Origin: Dryas octopetala
Lineage: Eukaryota; Streptophyta; Magnoliopsida; Rosales; Rosaceae
DNA length: 64,000 nucleotides
Reading direction: 5' to 3'
Assembly: GCA_963921425.1 (NCBI GenBank)
Contig: OY992833.1
Coordinates: 25,592,698 to 25,656,697, forward strand
A program made the translations under genes and the position numbers. The notes under the pieces were generated by a model. The model saw nothing but the letters and a program-made list of their open reading frames with translations. It was not told the origin of the DNA and ran no database searches. Of the stretch, positions 61,738 to 64,000 are shown piece by piece (positions within the stretch are counted from its first letter, which is position 1; the number at the start of each line of letters is the position of its first letter).

Positions 61738-62070
61738 CACTTAGACACTCAATTATAGGAGGTATTTCAACTGCATCTATCATCTACAAAATCATTCGAA
61801 AATATACTTCATCTAAAATTTAAATTGAAAAAATAAAATTTTCTTCATCTTTTCTTTTTTTACCCCTCTCCATTTCCCACTCTCTCCACCCAACCCTCTC
61901 AACCTAGCCCCTCCTGACCCCACCCCCAAAAAAGGAAAAAATGAAGAAAAATTCATTTTTTTTCAATTTATATTTTAAATGATGTATGTTTTTTAACGAT
62001 TTTGTAGATTATGGATGCAGTTGAAATAACCCCTTTAATTTAGTGTCTAAATTGAACTTTAGCCAAAACT
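61738..62070. mobile_element. MITE-like element with about 100-bp inverted repeats
   Basis: Left arm TTAGACACTCAATTATAGG, TATTTCAACTGCATC, ATCTACAAAATC; the reverse complement of the right arm is TTTAGACACTAAATTAAAGG, TATTTCAACTGCATC, ATCTACAAAATC. No unambiguous target duplication. Confidence 0.75.
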
Positions 62071-62369
62071 TTTCATGCAATATTGTTTTCTTTTTAATTA
62101 TGAAAAAAGGGCAGTTGGGAATTTGCATAAATTTGGCGGTAAGATATATATTAATTTTTATTGAAGTTAATTTGTAGACTTATTAAAAAAGAAATAGCTG
62201 AGAGCCTGAGAGAGAAAATTACTGCGGCGACGCCAAACCCAGAACCAGGAGCCCAGCTATTGTAAAACGAAACATCCGCCATAAATGATAAAACCCTAGT
62301 GAAACCCACAAGCTCATTTTGTTTCGCGACTCCGAGTTAATAAGTCGCCAGCCGAGACGACTCGGCGAA

Positions 62370-64000
62370 ATGTACGGATCCGATACGGTCCCCGAGTATT
62401 TGGAGCGAACCGCTTTCAGAACGGCGGAGAAGAAGTACAAGCTGTATTACGAAGACACTTTGAACTTCTCCAAAAAGTAATTCTTTCTCCCAACTATTTC
62501 GCGATTTCGATTCCAATTCGTGGTAACCAAACATGTAATTTCGATTTCTCAGGAAAAAGCAGCCTAAACTGGTGGATTTATCAGAGGTATTGGATTTCAA
62601 GTCCATTCTAGAATTGTACAATCAGAACGCTGAGCTTCCACCTGGAATCGTTCCCATTCCATGTGGTTTCGATCGCCCTGTCTTCTGCTTAGAAAATCGC
62701 ACAGGTATCAATCTACTCTTTTCATTCATTTTCACTATTTTGCCATGAAATTGTTTTATATAATTGATCAATTTTGATGGTTAACCAAAGTATTTATATT
62801 TGTGAGGTTGCAATTTATATTCACATACTATAATAAATTTTTTGGTTAAACATTATTCTTAAAAAATTAAGCTATTAAGTTGTGAGTCAATTGTTGTGTT
62901 TGTTATAAACTTATAACATATATTTCCTTTTTGAAACTATTCAGGATTTTATTTCATTCCTGGAGCACTGAGTATAGAGGAACAATGCCAATGGATAAAG
63001 GAGAGTTTAACCAGCTTCCCCCAACCTCCTAATAGAACAAATCACAATGCATTTTACGGGCCTATAAATGATTTATTTAGTGCGGCAAACGAGAGGAAAG
63101 TTTTGGTTGCAGAAGGGAGTTCAAATTCTGAATGCAATCCTTCTGTCAGCAATGGAGATGCTCTTGAATGGAAGTTCTTTGAGGAACATGAATTGTCTTC
63201 AAAAGGAAACTCGTGCAAATCAGTTTCAGCTTCAGTTCTATTGCGGAAATTGCGTTGGAGCACCCTTGGCCTGCAATTTGACTGGTCCAAGGTACGTGTT
63301 AATTCATTTTTCTAATTGAAAGCATATTAACCATTTTCACTAAATAAGGATTGCACGTCACCTGCAATCCCCACCGATTTGGGTGGGAAACAATTTAAGG
63401 TTGTTCCACTGACCTCTGTATTGAATGATTTTTCTCATGTGCTTGAGTTTTTTTTTTTTTTTTTTTAATAAACAGGAACTAACATTTTCAATCTAAAAAT
63501 AATTGCTACCCTCGTAAGCAATGCATAGTATCTATTGGTAAATTAGTATGCACTAAGACTCTGCTTCATGCACTCAAGTTGAATCACAACATGTGTCTAA
63601 CCTGATAAGCCATCCAATTCAGTTACTCATGATTCAAATTCAAACTTCAGATCAGTTGCTCATGGTTTAATTTCAAATGCTTTGTAGTTTGTTACTGGTG
63701 TTTATTTGTAACAGATAGAGATAAGTGTTGTTCATCCTTTGTATTCAAACTCGTACCTGACACACTATAAATAAGATATACTGCAGCATCTCAAGTTGAG
63801 GCTTTCAATTATATCTTTGTAACTTTATGGTATCAGAGCTCCAAAACATCCAACGATTTTAACGATCCTTTGTCTTTGTGACTTTATAACCGATGTTATG
63901 TTCACAATGCAGCGGAACTATGACGTCTCTCTCCCACATAAGAAGATCCCTGATACACTATGTCAATTGGCTAAAAGACTGGCAGCACCTGCTATGCCTC
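62370..64000 (+). CDS. ALKBH1: ALKBH1-like 2-oxoglutarate/Fe(II) dioxygenase, 3' truncated by window edge
   Basis: Exons seen: 62370-62476, 62553-62704, 62945-63291, 63913 to the window edge; phases agree. Start MYGSDTVPEYLERTAFRTAE, then KLVDLSEVLDFKSILELYNQ, PPGIVPIPCGFDRPVFCLEN, FYFIPGALSIEEQCQWIKES, then LRKLRWSTLGLQFDWSKRNY and SLPHKKIPDTLCQLAKRLAA. This is the N-terminal region and first strands of AlkB homologue 1 (Arabidopsis At1g11780-like), an oxidative demethylase of nucleic acids. The HxD...H iron site lies beyond the window, so activity cannot be judged. Intron three (63292-63912) contains an LTR-like fragment with a tRNA-Met primer site. Confidence 0.9.
63690..63840 (+). mobile_element. 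LTR-like fragment with tRNA-Met primer-binding site in ALKBH1 intron 3
   Basis: TGGTATCAGAGC at 63828-63839 is the common plant primer-binding site complementary to initiator tRNA-Met. Upstream are a TATAAATA box (about 63767) and an AT-rich region like the end of a Copia-type LTR. The left boundary is unknown, and no gag/pol follows before the exon at 63913. Confidence 0.6.

Larger units (their letters stand above)
59297..62369. other. Intergenic, repeat-rich DNA
   Basis: Contents: AT-rich DNA to about 60350; a possible TIR element at 60353-61035; a GC-richer block at 61040-61470 resembling LTR-type sequence (SINE or retro remnant, not classified); a 15-bp minisatellite at 61473-61609; and a MITE-like inverted repeat at 61738-62070. 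The ALKBH1 5' UTR probably begins near 62190. Confidence 0.45.

Noticed and set aside
1..64000. CRISPR array, rRNA or tRNA genes, bacterial operons
   Set aside because: None seen: no regularly spaced repeats, no rRNA motifs, no tRNA cloverleaf; gene structure is eukaryotic throughout.

Overview
This is nuclear DNA of a flowering plant. Evidence: GT-AG introns throughout, AT-rich intergenic DNA full of small inverted-repeat transposons, and plant-only genes (LCR with a miR394 site, an SPL gene with a miR156 site, ACOS5, a GPI-type lipid transfer protein, an arabinogalactan methyltransferase). Protein similarity recalled from Arabidopsis points to a core eudicot. A rosid such as Rosaceae is my guess, not something the sequence proves.

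Layout. 0-8.2 kb: a tandem pair of DnaJ/DUF3444 genes. The first is cut by the left window edge and looks intact; the second keeps a good J domain but has decayed downstream. 8.9-14.2 kb: a RAMP4/SERP1 ER-membrane protein and, convergent to it, the F-box gene LCR with its miR394 target. 14.3-20.2 kb: transposon-derived DNA. 20.2-21.6 kb: a receptor-like cytoplasmic kinase homologue whose catalytic loop is altered (probable pseudokinase). 23.6-25.9 kb: the tapetal fatty-acyl-CoA synthetase ACOS5. 30.5-33.0 kb: an SPL2/10/11-clade transcription factor with its miR156 site. 37.3-40.4 kb: a triple RanBP2-type zinc finger protein. 34.1-35.2 and 40.7-43.1 kb: two copies of one palindromic fold-back element, the second with a hAT-like element inserted in its right arm. 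45.0-47.3 kb: LTPG. 49.1-49.9 kb: AGM-type methyltransferase. 51.9-53.2 kb: a short PLP-fold protein related to Moco sulfurases. 57.1-59.3 kb: a DUF493 (YbeD-like), probably organellar, protein. 62.4 kb to the right edge: the 5' part of an ALKBH1-like gene.

These are ordinary independent plant transcription units, not an operon. The order has a recognisable ancestral logic: in Arabidopsis RAMP4, LCR and SPL10/11 lie together (At1g27330-At1g27370), AGM1 and LTPG1 are At1g27930 and At1g27950, and the zinc finger gene and the second AGM gene are adjacent (At1g67325/At1g67330). The window looks like an unsplit version of that block (locus numbers recalled, not checked here). Two miRNA-regulated developmental genes sit about 21 kb apart.

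I found no self-evidently new multi-gene system. The most interesting items are the pseudokinase with a 93-nt stop-free intron in its catalytic loop, the LTPG intron whose retention would swap the GPI signal for a Ser-Leu tail, the PLP-fold protein without an obvious Schiff-base lysine, the nested fold-back/hAT insertion beside the zinc finger gene, and an 89-bp duplication across the LCR stop codon. Exon coordinates were read by eye from splice consensus, reading frame and family similarity.
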